From Legionella sainthelensi (lineage in GTDB: Bacteria; Pseudomonadota; Gammaproteobacteria; Legionellales; Legionellaceae): DNA of 64,000 bases. How positions within the stretch are numbered: the stretch's first letter is position 1; each line of letters begins with the position of its first letter. The notes under the pieces are model-generated. The model was not told where the DNA came from. It did not search any database and saw only the letters and a list, made by a program, of their open reading frames with translations. Below are positions 27,337 through 36,573 of this stretch, piece after piece. The stretch covers positions 1,189,501 to 1,253,500 of the forward strand of contig NZ_LR134388.1 of the NCBI RefSeq assembly GCF_900637685.1. Reading direction: 5' to 3'. Made by a program: the position numbers and the translations under genes.

Positions 27337-27406
27337 ACATACGATCTATTTTTGAAGCTTATTTAAGCTATAATTTGTGTATCGATATTAGGAAAGGGAA
27401 ATAATT

Positions 27407-27730
27407 ATGAGCAGAAATATTATGAAAAGAATCATATGTGTTGCAGTTTTTGCTCTAGGCCTGTTTTCTTCTGCCCCATGTCTTGCTTGGTATGGTGGCT
27501 ATCATGGCGGCTATTATCATGGTGGTGGTTGGCATGGCGGTTATTATGGTGGTTATCACGGTGGTTATTACGGCTATCATGGTGGTTATTACCATGGGGG
27601 TGGCTGGGGCTGGGGAGGTACTGGTGTTGTCATTGGCGTGCCAGGTTATTATTATGCTCCTCCTGCTTGTCAAACCATTCGTGTCTGCAATGCTTATGGA
27701 CATTGTTGGTATCAAGATTCATGTTATTAA
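27407..27730 (+). CDS. Secreted Gly/His/Tyr-rich small protein
   Basis: A 107-residue protein with a clear signal peptide (MKRIICVAVFALGLFSSAPCLA, cleavage expected after CLA). The mature part is built from repeats of the kind GGYHGGYYHGGGW over about 45 residues, followed by a Cys-containing tail (CQTIRVCNAYGHCWYQDSC) with four cysteines. It could bind metals through its histidines or form an adhesive or envelope-associated structure; no enzyme domain is visible. The start at 27407 has AGGAAAGGG upstream; 27422 is an alternative. A terminator follows. Confidence 0.75.
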   Translation: MSRNIMKRIICVAVFALGLFSSAPCLAWYGGYHGGYYHGGGWHGGYYGGYHGGYYGYHGGYYHGGGWGWGGTGVVIGVPGYYYAPPACQTIRVCNAYGHCWYQDSCY

Positions 27731-27753
27731 TCAATAATCCAATGACATGAAAT

Positions 27754-27787
27754 AACCCGCAAGAGCTTCTCGCGGGTTTTTGCTTTT
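27754..27787 (+). terminator. Rho-independent terminator after the Gly-rich gene
   Basis: AACCCGC, an eleven-base loop, and GCGGG followed by TTTTTGCTTTT form a classic intrinsic terminator 24 bases after the stop codon at 27730. Confidence 0.8.
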
Positions 27788-27932
27788 AAACACCACACGA
27801 GAACTATAGACGTTGTCATCCGATCAACTTAGAAGAAGATAAGCAGGCGAATAAAGTGAAAAGTTTATAGTATCTTTTGGTGAAAATTGATACAATTTAT
27901 GTTTGTTTTTTCAGTATATTAAATGGTCTTTT

Positions 27933-28751
27933 ATGGATAGCACATTAGAATATTTGAAACATCTTGACTGGGAGCGGATTGTATTTGCTGTACTGCTGCT
28001 CTTTTTTGGCTATTTTATTGCCAAAAAAATCAGTTATTGGGTAGAAAAGTTCATTGAAAACCGATTTTCCAAGCATCAGGCTATGTTATCAAGTCGCGTA
28101 GTTTTTTATGGTTTATTTTTGTTGTTTTTAGTTTCAGCATTACATGAAATGGGTTTCAAATTAACTATATTGCTAGGGACTGCCGGTTTGTTCACTGTGG
28201 CATTAAGCTTTGCTTCACAAACGGCAGCGTCTAACTTGATTAGTGGTGTATTTTTACTTTTTGAACGACCTTTTAAAGTAGGCGATGTTATTTCAATTAA
28301 AGATATTAAAGGAACTGTAGAAACTATTGATTGGTTATCTACAAAAATTAAAACAAGTGATAATCGATTGATTCGCATACCTAATGAGGGTTTAATCAAA
28401 TCAGAAATTACTAATTTAAGTACCTATCCGCAAAAACGTGATGAAATAGTACTTAGAATCGATTCCGTGCATGATGTCTCTAATATTAAGTTTTTACTCC
28501 AAAAAATTTGTGACGAATGCAGCCATATTTTACCTATGCCAAGTACCAAAATTTTATTTTCGCAAATGATTGACAAGGGAGGGATCGAGCTTAAAGTGCT
28601 TTATTGGTCAAGTGTTGATTTAGCAACAGTAAGAGATGAAGTCCTTACTGCCATTAAAACTACATTTGAACAGGAAGCGATTGCTTTCATTCCCGAACGA
28701 GGTTTTATTTCTCCACCTGCCTCCTCCTCTGTAACTCCCCTGCCTTTGTAG
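27933..28751 (+). CDS. Small-conductance mechanosensitive channel (MscS family)
   Basis: A 272-residue inner-membrane channel from the ATG at 27933; a TTG ten codons earlier is in frame. Three N-terminal helices lead to the pore helix TAGLFTVALSFASQTAASNL, then the conserved beta-domain entry LISGVFLLFERPFKVGDVI. The cytoplasmic domain reads normally to the end. Length fits the 286-residue E. coli MscS. Such channels open under membrane tension to release solutes on osmotic downshock. It stands alone. Confidence 0.9.
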   Translation: MDSTLEYLKHLDWERIVFAVLLLFFGYFIAKKISYWVEKFIENRFSKHQAMLSSRVVFYGLFLLFLVSALHEMGFKLTILLGTAGLFTVALSFASQTAASNLISGVFLLFERPFKVGDVISIKDIKGTVETIDWLSTKIKTSDNRLIRIPNEGLIKSEITNLSTYPQKRDEIVLRIDSVHDVSNIKFLLQKICDECSHILPMPSTKILFSQMIDKGGIELKVLYWSSVDLATVRDEVLTAIKTTFEQEAIAFIPERGFISPPASSSVTPLPL

Positions 28752-28849
28752 CAGTATTTGCTTATCCGTAGGAAAATTACTCCTAGTATCATTGGGTCTA
28801 TTCCCTATGACACAGGTTTAGAGAATATTTATAAAAATAGTATGATGAA

Positions 28850-29419
28850 TTAGTTTGATAAATTTGAGTTAGTATTGGAAGGCTGCTGCTCTTCAATTGC
28901 CATAAGTGATTTGACATGCTTAATGCCCCATCGGCTCCAAAAAGTGAAGGGAGCCATGACTGCCTTACAAAGTTCGGACTCTTGATTCAGTTTAGGGTGA
29001 TTGCTGTCAATACTGACATTGTCATTATGAGGTTGCGCTGGCTTGTATTCAAAGACCAGCTCTTTTATTCCACTGGTTTTTTTTAAATAGTCATTAAAAA
29101 ATACAATAAACAGATCACGGTTAAAAGATATCACATCCGTTTTTACGTCATTTTCAATTGCTGCAGTAAAAAGTTTAAATGCTCTACCAGGCTCTTCAAG
29201 CGAAGAAATTTTAATTGGAAGAATTATTTTGTTGTACAAGCTGTAAAATTTAGAATTAAGAAAAGAACTCCATTCCTTTGCCATTCGAACATCATAGAGC
29301 GAATGAGTAGTCCAAGGATCAAAGCCTTGGGCAATCCAATCTTGTGCCATTGATTCAGCTGCTTCTACTATTAAATCAAAATCTTCCTGATGTTCTGTTA
29401 TATAGTTTTCATAAGCCAT
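28850..29419 (-). CDS. Hypothetical protein
   Basis: A 189-residue soluble protein without signal peptide or membrane span. Aromatic-rich segments such as SLYDVRMAKEWSSFLN and FTFWSRWGIKHVKSLM suggest a compact folded domain. The tail is Ser/Asn/Gln-rich. I recognise no family. It faces the downstream MscS gene convergently, separated by about 100 bases. Confidence 0.6.
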   Translation of the reverse strand: MAYENYITEHQEDFDLIVEAAESMAQDWIAQGFDPWTTHSLYDVRMAKEWSSFLNSKFYSLYNKIILPIKISSLEEPGRAFKLFTAAIENDVKTDVISFNRDLFIVFFNDYLKKTSGIKELVFEYKPAQPHNDNVSIDSNHPKLNQESELCKAVMAPFTFWSRWGIKHVKSLMAIEEQQPSNTNSNLSN

Positions 29420-29669
29420 TAGGGGTCCTCAAAACTTGAAATTTTACCCAATGGTTTAATTTTTTCAATCATAAACGTGGGCATGACAAAGAAGACAATT
29501 TTCAATTTTTTTGCAGTGAGGCACTATCAATAAATTTTTTGAGAAATCTTATGCAGATATAGTTCTTTTCTGCTTTACTTGATAAAGATAACAAAAAAGT
29601 AAAGCCACTTGCGGCTTAGGCATACTAGGTGTATGTTGAATAATGAAGGGATTGGAAGTAGGAGTTGAA

Positions 29670-29900
29670 ATGGAAGCAACGATCGAAATTATAGGTTATT
29701 TGGCTTGTTGTTTGGTTTTTGCAACTTTTTATGTCAAAAGAATTTTGACATTACGTTTAATAGCAATCTGTTCTAATGTAGCGTTTATTCTTTATGCAAT
29801 TGGAAGCACACTCTATCCAATTTTTATTCTACATTCTTTTTTATTACCATTAAATTTATATCGGATTTTTGAAATAAGAAAAAGTAGTGTGCGTACTTAG
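29670..29900 (+). CDS. Small multi-span membrane protein
   Basis: A 76-residue protein with three hydrophobic helices (IIGYLACCLVFATFYV, LIAICSNVAFILYAIG, YPIFILHSFLLPLNLY) and a short basic tail. The pattern resembles the helical unit of YgjV- or Popeye-type membrane proteins, but this is weak. The ATG at 29670 is preferred over 29643 because GGAG (29661-29664) precedes it at the right distance. Confidence 0.55.
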   Translation: MEATIEIIGYLACCLVFATFYVKRILTLRLIAICSNVAFILYAIGSTLYPIFILHSFLLPLNLYRIFEIRKSSVRT

Positions 29901-30236
29901 TTGTGATTTTTGCCGCTTTTATAATGATTTGAAACTAAATAGTTAAAAAAATGTAAATAAAGAGAGCTCGCATCTTATGCTGGTTTTTATCTTGTTATTA
30001 TGTACATCATGTTTGAAACTTGATGGAATAGTAAGCTTGATATAAAACAGCTAATGCTTAAAAATATCAAAGAAAATTGCAAGAGCTGCTTAAGATTTTG
30101 GGGGAGAGGGTGCTCGCGATTGTTAGTTCGTAGCACAGGTGCTACGTAGTAAAGTACAAGATTTGCGATGACTTAGAATCTTGTTTTTCTTCGTTGCATT
30201 TAGGCTACGTACCTATCAATTTAGATCTCCTAGACG
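29901..30236. other. 336-base intergenic region without a recognised gene
   Basis: I see no coding sequence here. It contains a short perfect inverted repeat at 30129-30146 (CGTAGCAC, two bases, GTGCTACG) close to the end of the convergent ada gene, which could contribute to termination although no T tract follows. Confidence 0.4.
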
Positions 30237-31295
30237 CTACACACATTGTTTATGTTTCTTTTCATGTTCAATTAACCATTGCTTACGGGCAATACCTCCA
30301 CCATACCCTCCTAAATTCCCACTAGAATTAATAATACGATGACAAGGGACGATAATTGCAAGCTGATTTGCTCCATTTGCGTTGGCAACAGCTCTGTATG
30401 CAGTTGGTTTTCCTATAGCTTGAGCTTGTTCTGCATAGCTTCTTGTTTCTCCATAAGGAATCAATGTTAAAGCATGCCATGCCATTTTTTGAAAAAGACT
30501 TCCTATCATATGGACTGGTGTATTAAATTTTTTCAGATGTCCTGCAAAATACTCTTGAAGCTCCTTTTCAATGGATCTTATAGGAGGCGTGTTACCAGGG
30601 ACGATCGCAGCATTCATTTTGTGTCTCAACCGCTCAATTTCACGCTCTAACCCACGCCTATCTACAAACTCCAAAAGATACAATGCTTCCTCATTAGCAA
30701 CCACAAGGATTGGTCCTAACGGAGAATCAAACCAAGAAGCTTTCAAAACAAGAGGATGCTTTGTCAAGTGAGAGGGCGCTGTTCCCATAATTTTAGAAAA
30801 AGCATCACGAAAACCACTGCTTGATTCGTATCCAACATTAAGTTGTGTCTCAATCATTATTTTACCCTCCCGAATTTGTTTCATAGCAATACCCATTCTG
30901 CGTGCACGTGCATATGCAACAAAGGTCATTCCAAATCGTTTATTGAATTGTCTGCGTACGGTTGATGAGTCTACTCCTAAAGCCGCGAAATCACTATTTT
31001 TCCATCTTTTTTCAGGATTTGCCTCTACGGCAGCAACCAAAGTTTGGATTAAATGAGAAACTTGGTTAGGATGGGATAATGGCTGACAGCGCAAACAAGG
31101 CCTATAGGATGCCAGGAGTGCCTCTTGAGCAGTCTGGAAGAATTCGCAATTTTGAAGTTTTGGTTTTTTTGCCGGACAGGTTGGTCGACAAAATATTCCC
31201 GTTGATTTCACTCCAACATAAAAAATACCATCATATCCAGAGTCTTTGGTAAGCAATGCTTGGTAATATTGATTTTTTACTGTTTCAGTTAACAT
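30237..31295 (-). CDS. ada: Bifunctional Ada: methylphosphotriester acceptor, AraC regulator and O6-alkylguanine transferase
   Basis: A 352-residue protein with all three Ada parts. The N-terminal zinc domain has Cys36 and Cys40 in FCRPTC and Cys67 and Cys70 in CLRC; Cys36 is the expected phosphotriester acceptor. Next is an AraC-type helix-turn-helix (residues about 85-180, with GYESSSGFRDAFSKIMGTAPS). The C-terminal Ogt domain has the acceptor Cys318 in IVPCHRI and the family stretch GNLGGYGGG. In E. coli Ada repairs methyl damage in DNA and activates its own gene when methylated. It is monocistronic here. Confidence 0.94.
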   Translation of the reverse strand: MLTETVKNQYYQALLTKDSGYDGIFYVGVKSTGIFCRPTCPAKKPKLQNCEFFQTAQEALLASYRPCLRCQPLSHPNQVSHLIQTLVAAVEANPEKRWKNSDFAALGVDSSTVRRQFNKRFGMTFVAYARARRMGIAMKQIREGKIMIETQLNVGYESSSGFRDAFSKIMGTAPSHLTKHPLVLKASWFDSPLGPILVVANEEALYLLEFVDRRGLEREIERLRHKMNAAIVPGNTPPIRSIEKELQEYFAGHLKKFNTPVHMIGSLFQKMAWHALTLIPYGETRSYAEQAQAIGKPTAYRAVANANGANQLAIIVPCHRIINSSGNLGGYGGGIARKQWLIEHEKKHKQCV

Positions 31296-31404
31296 AAAAT
31301 GCTCATTCTTTTTTTAATTACTATAGCTTTTTTTAAAAAAAGTGCGACCGAAATTCAGGCATTGAATTTAGATTGACTTGAATCTTGATTCTGGATGCAC
31401 ATAG

Positions 31405-33627
31405 TTACACGGGTTGCAACCGCTGTCCACTAAAGCAAATGGGCTTATTGATTGATCCTTGGACAGGTAAAGTAATTTGCACCATGCCACAGATATCTGT
31501 TCTGTAAAAAGGGATACTCAAATTTTTCATGTTTGCTAAAGTCTTAGCATGAGGGAAGTGAAAACGATTATCAAAACCCAAGGAGGCTATAGCATAAATC
31601 GGAGCAACTTCTAATAAAAATCTATAGGATGACGATGTTTTGCTGCCATGATGAGGGACAACTAGTACATCTGATTTAAGCTTATTACCATAAGTTTGCA
31701 CTAAATAATCTTCGGCTATTTTTTCAATATCACCCGTTAAGAGCATACGTCCAGCATGTGTTTCGATTTGTAGAATACAAGAGCTGTTGTTCTTTCCTGT
31801 AAAATGAGTTTTAATTGGCAAGAAACGGAACGAGATCCCATCCCATTGCCATGGTGGATAATCATGACATTTTAAACCACGGTGGTAGAAATGAGGGTCA
31901 TTGACCAATAGTCTGTCTACTTGCATTTCTCTCTCCAGTGAATTAAGTCCCCCACGATGATCTTTATCAGGATGACTTACAACTATCATATCCACTTTTT
32001 TGATGCCCAGGGCTTTAAGATAAGGCAAGATAACCATTTTTCCTAAATCATTTCCTTGAAAAAAGCGATCTCCTGTATCATAAAGCAAAACATGGCGCTG
32101 TGTTCGAATTGCAACAGCCAAGCCTTGTCCCACATCTAAAACATCGATTTTGGCTTCACCTGATTGGAGCATTGTTCGTGGTGGAAAAAATGGAAGCAGT
32201 AGCCAAAGCATGGCTATCCATTGAAAAGATCTAATGGGTAATAAAACCCACATCAATAAAGCTCCTATTAGCACAATCGCCATCTCCATAGAGTAAAGGG
32301 AACAATTAATATTGACTGCAGCTAAATGTTCTGTCAGCGAGAGCCCTTTAAACAATAATGAAATGAGCAAGGAAAGGGGTTTCATCAGTATCTTTGCAAT
32401 ACTTAAGGAACTGACGGTCATAGTCATTAATGATAAGGGGACGATGAGTAATCCCACCAAAGGTATTGCGAATAGGTTCGCAATAAATCCATTAATGGAA
32501 CCATAAGCATACCAATATAAGGTTAGGGGCATTAACCCAATTAAACAGCTTAACTGTAAGACTAAAGAAGCTTTATATCCTTTGAAGCGCCAACGTTGTT
32601 GCGTTAAGAGCAAGCATGCTACAGCAAGAAAAGAAAAGTAGAATCCTTGCATAAATACTGCATGTGGTTCAATCCATAAAACACCACATAGAGCATATCG
32701 CCATACTTGCCAAGCAGTAAAACGCTGGTGACCCAAACTATAGAGTGTATAAAAAAAACATCCTATAAGAGCTCTTTGAACAGGAGGAGCAAATCCTGCT
32801 AAAAAAGCATATCCTAAAGCAGCTAAAAGACCACCGATACTTGCAATATAAGGGGCTGGAATATATAAACAAAGACGAGAGTTTCGAGTCCATAACCAAC
32901 GCAGTAACCAATAAACAATGCCAGAAATTAAGGCGATATGCTCACCTGAAATACCAAATAAATGGGTTGTGCCAGTACGTCTAAATAAATCCCAGCTTTT
33001 GGGGGCAATATGGGTTGTTATATTTAACGCCAATGCTTCTATAATCCCAGCGGTTTGTTGATCAGGTGCTAATAAGTTAAGTTGATCACTTAATTGTTCC
33101 CTTAGTTCTAGCCAATTAAAAGATGAAGAGGATTTTTGCAGTAACTTATTGCCTCTGGAATGAATATATCCAGTCCAGGCAATATGACGAGTTGTGAGTG
33201 AACGCACATAATCCATACTCCCTGGATTAAGATAATTTCTCGGCTTTTTTAATTTCACATTAAATGCCCATCGTTGTCCTGCATGAATTTTAGGGGCTTT
33301 GTTGTACCATACTAATTGGATTATCCCTTGGGCCGGATGGTGGTCGTATTGTTCTAAAGCTAATACAAAAAGTGTCTTGGATGAGCCTTGGACTGGTATT
33401 GATGCAATGGTTCCTTCTATACTCGCTTGAGGTATTACCTCTACATCAGGTATTCCTTTAGGTAAATTTTGTGATTGATGCAGAGAGGCGGTGAGGACAC
33501 CTAAAAGAAAAAACAGAATATTCGTGTACTTAGGAATAATGAAACAAATCAAAAAAATAATTACAGGCAAAAATCCGTGCAAGGTATATCGATATAATAT
33601 GCCTATAAAAAAGCAAAAAACTTCCAT
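31405..33627 (-). CDS. comEC: DNA internalisation competence protein ComEC/Rec2
   Basis: A 740-residue membrane protein with the standard ComEC order: N-terminal membrane segments and the DUF4131 region, the competence domain with GISGEHIALISGIVYWLLRW around residue 225, more helices to about residue 480, then a metallo-beta-lactamase-like domain from about 495 with DVGQGLAVAIRT, YDTGDRF, VSHPDKDHRGG, LTGDIE and VPHHGSKTSSS. ComEC forms the inner-membrane channel for single-stranded DNA in natural transformation. It pairs functionally with the type IV pilus genes at 38.8-45.4 kb. Confidence 0.93.
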   Translation of the reverse strand: MEVFCFFIGILYRYTLHGFLPVIIFLICFIIPKYTNILFFLLGVLTASLHQSQNLPKGIPDVEVIPQASIEGTIASIPVQGSSKTLFVLALEQYDHHPAQGIIQLVWYNKAPKIHAGQRWAFNVKLKKPRNYLNPGSMDYVRSLTTRHIAWTGYIHSRGNKLLQKSSSSFNWLELREQLSDQLNLLAPDQQTAGIIEALALNITTHIAPKSWDLFRRTGTTHLFGISGEHIALISGIVYWLLRWLWTRNSRLCLYIPAPYIASIGGLLAALGYAFLAGFAPPVQRALIGCFFYTLYSLGHQRFTAWQVWRYALCGVLWIEPHAVFMQGFYFSFLAVACLLLTQQRWRFKGYKASLVLQLSCLIGLMPLTLYWYAYGSINGFIANLFAIPLVGLLIVPLSLMTMTVSSLSIAKILMKPLSLLISLLFKGLSLTEHLAAVNINCSLYSMEMAIVLIGALLMWVLLPIRSFQWIAMLWLLLPFFPPRTMLQSGEAKIDVLDVGQGLAVAIRTQRHVLLYDTGDRFFQGNDLGKMVILPYLKALGIKKVDMIVVSHPDKDHRGGLNSLEREMQVDRLLVNDPHFYHRGLKCHDYPPWQWDGISFRFLPIKTHFTGKNNSSCILQIETHAGRMLLTGDIEKIAEDYLVQTYGNKLKSDVLVVPHHGSKTSSSYRFLLEVAPIYAIASLGFDNRFHFPHAKTLANMKNLSIPFYRTDICGMVQITLPVQGSINKPICFSGQRLQPV

Positions 33628-33901
33628 TTTATTTCAAGTTGGACTATCCATTGGGAATAGATGGTAGGGAGTTATGCTCTCTTTGTAAAGCAAAATTAAA
33701 TGCTATTTTCATCCTTAACTTCACGTGAGTTATGGATAAAAATTGTATTTGATCCAATATCTGCGCGGACGATTGAAGTAGTGACTCTATCCACAACTGA
33801 CGTTAACTTAATGGCAATGAGTTCTGTTTGTCCGCTTTAGTTTACTAGACAAGAGAGGAAACAGCAGGGATAATTAGAGTTTTTTGTATTTAACGAAGCA
33901 C

Positions 33902-34996
33902 ATGACCACACCCCTCATTGAAATCAAACATGTTTATAAATCATATGGCTCTACTTCAATATTGAATGATATTTCTTTGAGTGTGCATCACGGTGAGTTT
34001 TTGACTTTGCTTGGCCCTTCAGGTTGCGGAAAAACCACATTATTACGTCTTATTTCTGGATTTGAAAGTCCTACTCAGGGGGACATTTATATTAATGGTC
34101 AATGTGTTAACCGCTTGCCGCCCCAAAAGCGAGACGTGCATACGGTTTTTCAAAGTTACGCACTTTTTCCGCACTTATCCGTCTTTGAAAATGTTGCTTT
34201 TGCTTTGCGATGTAAGAAAGTTCCTCCTCAAGAAATCGAAGAGCGAGTTTCTGATGCTTTAAGATTAGTCCAACTTCAGGAGTTTTCAGAACGCAACATC
34301 AAACAATTAAGTGGCGGCCAACAGCAACGTGTTGCGATTGCACGAGCAATTATTAATAGACCACAAGTCCTTTTATTAGATGAGCCATTAAGCTCTCTTG
34401 ATTATAGACTTAGAAAAGCGATGCAATCAGAATTAAAACAGCTACAGAAAACTTTGAACATGACATTTATTTTTGTGACTCATGATCAAGAAGAAGCTTT
34501 ATCCATGTCAGATCGGATTGTTGTTTTTAATCATGGTCATATAGAACAAATCGGAACCCCTAAATGTGTTTATGAAACACCTGCAAATTTATATGTAGCC
34601 AAATTTATTGGTGAAGCAAATATATTTGATGTTCAGGTTCATTCCCTAGAAGATACGAATCTTACTACTTTTATCGAAGGAGTATCCCTGCTTTGCAAAA
34701 ATAGTGGAAATTATGTGGTTGGTGATCGAATTCATTTAACGGTGCGTCCAGAAGATATTCGTGTTTGGAGTTTATCGGAAGTAGATAAGACAGAAGGTAT
34801 GTTGCCAGGACGTATTGCAGATATTATTTATAAAGGTTCAACCGTAGATTTGAAGGTTATACTTCCCTCAGGGAAAATGATTTATGCTTCAGAGTTTTTT
34901 GACGAAGATGATGATAAATTAGAATACACGCTCAATGAAAGTGTTTGGGTGCAATGGTTATCCGGTTGGGAGGTTTTATTACCTTATGAAGACTAG
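33902..34996 (+). CDS. potA: Polyamine ABC transporter ATP-binding protein
   Basis: A 364-residue ATPase. Walker A (GPSGCGKTT), the Q-loop region (FQSYALFPHL), signature LSGGQQQRVAIARA and Walker B LLLDEPLSSLD are intact, and a C-terminal TOBE domain (LTVRPEDIRVW) follows. It powers uptake through PotB and PotC with the binding protein PotD. The ATG at 33902 is chosen; a TTG at 33884 gives six more residues. It overlaps potB by 11 bases. The four genes form a single operon. Confidence 0.92.
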   Translation: MTTPLIEIKHVYKSYGSTSILNDISLSVHHGEFLTLLGPSGCGKTTLLRLISGFESPTQGDIYINGQCVNRLPPQKRDVHTVFQSYALFPHLSVFENVAFALRCKKVPPQEIEERVSDALRLVQLQEFSERNIKQLSGGQQQRVAIARAIINRPQVLLLDEPLSSLDYRLRKAMQSELKQLQKTLNMTFIFVTHDQEEALSMSDRIVVFNHGHIEQIGTPKCVYETPANLYVAKFIGEANIFDVQVHSLEDTNLTTFIEGVSLLCKNSGNYVVGDRIHLTVRPEDIRVWSLSEVDKTEGMLPGRIADIIYKGSTVDLKVILPSGKMIYASEFFDEDDDKLEYTLNESVWVQWLSGWEVLLPYED

Positions 34997-35810
34997 ATCC
35001 ATTGCGCTTTACACCTTGTATTTCTGGTTAATTCTTTTTGGTGTTATTCCTTTATTGATGATGCTTGTTTCGAGTTTTCTCTCAAAGGATAGTTTTCATC
35101 TTGTTGCCTTTCCTTTTACATTTGAAAACTACGCGGATTTATTTACTCCGGTTTTTGCTAAAATTTTTTTTCGCTCTTTAATCATTGCCTGTATTACTTC
35201 CTTATTATGTCTGCTAATTGCATATCCATTTAGTTATTTGATGATTAAATCAAAGCGTCAATCGATTTTGTTGCTGTTGATTTTTATTCCTTTTTGGACA
35301 AGCTCTTTGATAAGAACTTATTCATTAATAGCTATCCTTAAATTTAAGGGTGTTTTAAACGCAATCTTATTGAAATTACATTTAATTCATGAGCCTTTGT
35401 CCTTATTATATACGAATTTTTCTGTAATTATTGGTTTGGTCTACAATCTCTTTCCGTTTATGGTGCTTCCTATTTTTACCAATATGGAACGATTTGATTT
35501 CAGATTATTTGAAGCAGCTCGAGATCTAGGAGCTAGTAAATGGTTTATTTTTACGCGGGTATTTTTGCCGAATACGGCACCTGGAATCTTGTCGGGGTGT
35601 TTATTAGTTTTATTACCTGCTATGACTTTGTTTTATATTCCAAATGTGTTGGGAGGTGCTCGTTCAATTTTATTAGGTAATTTAATTCAAAATCAGTTTC
35701 TTGTTTTAAGTAATTGGCCTCAAGGTTCTGCTACCAGTGTCTTACTGACATTTTTGCTGCTTTTGTTGCTGTTTTTTTTCAGACGCCAGAAAAATGAGGT
35801 GATTCGATGA
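34986..35810 (+). CDS. potB: Spermidine/putrescine ABC transporter permease PotB
   Basis: A 274-residue inner-membrane permease with six hydrophobic helices. The EAA loop that contacts PotA reads FEAARDLGASKWFIFTRVFLP. The ATG at 34986 lies within the end of potA, and the stop overlaps the ATG of potC (ATGA at 35807), so translation is coupled. It begins MKTRSIALYTLYFWLILFGV, as in other PotB proteins. Confidence 0.92.
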   Translation: MKTRSIALYTLYFWLILFGVIPLLMMLVSSFLSKDSFHLVAFPFTFENYADLFTPVFAKIFFRSLIIACITSLLCLLIAYPFSYLMIKSKRQSILLLLIFIPFWTSSLIRTYSLIAILKFKGVLNAILLKLHLIHEPLSLLYTNFSVIIGLVYNLFPFMVLPIFTNMERFDFRLFEAARDLGASKWFIFTRVFLPNTAPGILSGCLLVLLPAMTLFYIPNVLGGARSILLGNLIQNQFLVLSNWPQGSATSVLLTFLLLLLLFFFRRQKNEVIR

Positions 35811-36573
35811 AAACACTCATGCAGCGCATTTTTCTTTTTTTGTATATGCTTCTCTTTATATTCCAATTGTAATATTGGTTTTATATTCCATTAATGATGC
35901 TAAGTTTTCATTGCAGTGGCATGGCTTTTCTTTAAGATGGTATTACGAACTCTTTCGTGATCGAGATTTGTGGGCGTCTTTTTTAAATTCAGTCATGCTG
36001 GGTTTAAGCTCGGCATTAATCGCAACGACCATGGGTCTTTTGGCTTCCATCTATTTATTTTTATTTCGTTCAAAACGCCGCAAAGTTTTATATACCTTGT
36101 TATTGTTACTCATTATTATTCCTGATTTAGTTCTTGGTGTTGCCTTATTAATTTTCTTTAATCTGACTCAGGTCCCTATAGGCTTTTTAAGTTTATTAAT
36201 TGCTCATGTTACCTTTTCAATCCCTTTTGTGATATTAACTATTAATGCTCGAATCCATACGTTAAATCCCAATATTTATTTTAGCGCGTTAGATTTGGGT
36301 GCTAGCCGTTATGTTGCACTTACACGAGTTTTATTGCCTTTACTTTGGCCGGCTGTTTTAAGTGTATTTCTTTTAAGTTTTACCTTATCGTTTGATGATG
36401 TCATTATCAGTTATTTCGTGGCCGGTCCAGATTTTACGATTTTGCCATTAACCATTTATTCATTAGTTCGTGCAGGGGTTACCCCTGAGCTGAATGCTTT
36501 GTGTTCGATCATTTTTGTTCTATCCATGATTTTAGTTATTATTTCTCATCGATTATCAGGAAAACTGGTATGA
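35807..36573 (+). pseudogene. potC: Spermidine/putrescine permease PotC, frameshifted in this sequence
   Basis: The natural start is the ATG at 35807, which overlaps the potB stop. After MKTLMQRIFLFL the frame runs into a TAA because a T7 run (35835-35841) is one base short; with eight T the reading continues as FFVYASLYIPIVILVLYSIND and then to the end at 36573 without interruption. The EAA loop SALDLGASRYVALTRVLLP is intact. Read as it stands, the only alternative is a TTG start at 35875 that would lose most of the first transmembrane helix. The rest of the operon is intact, so a sequencing undercall is plausible. Confidence 0.85.

Noticed and set aside
27350..27400. Promoter for the Gly-rich gene (TATAAT at 27369)
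   Set aside because: The -10 is perfect, but the nearest -35-like TTGAAG is only 11 bases away, so I do not call it.
27436..27750. Alternative frames through the Gly-rich gene
   Set aside because: They arise from the repetitive GGT/TAT/CAT codons. Only the frame at 27407 has a signal peptide, a ribosome binding site and a following terminator.
33780..33840. Possible third copy of the palindrome arm (TTAACTTAATGGCAATG)
   Set aside because: The similarity is short and imperfect, and no surrounding blocks of the repeat are present.
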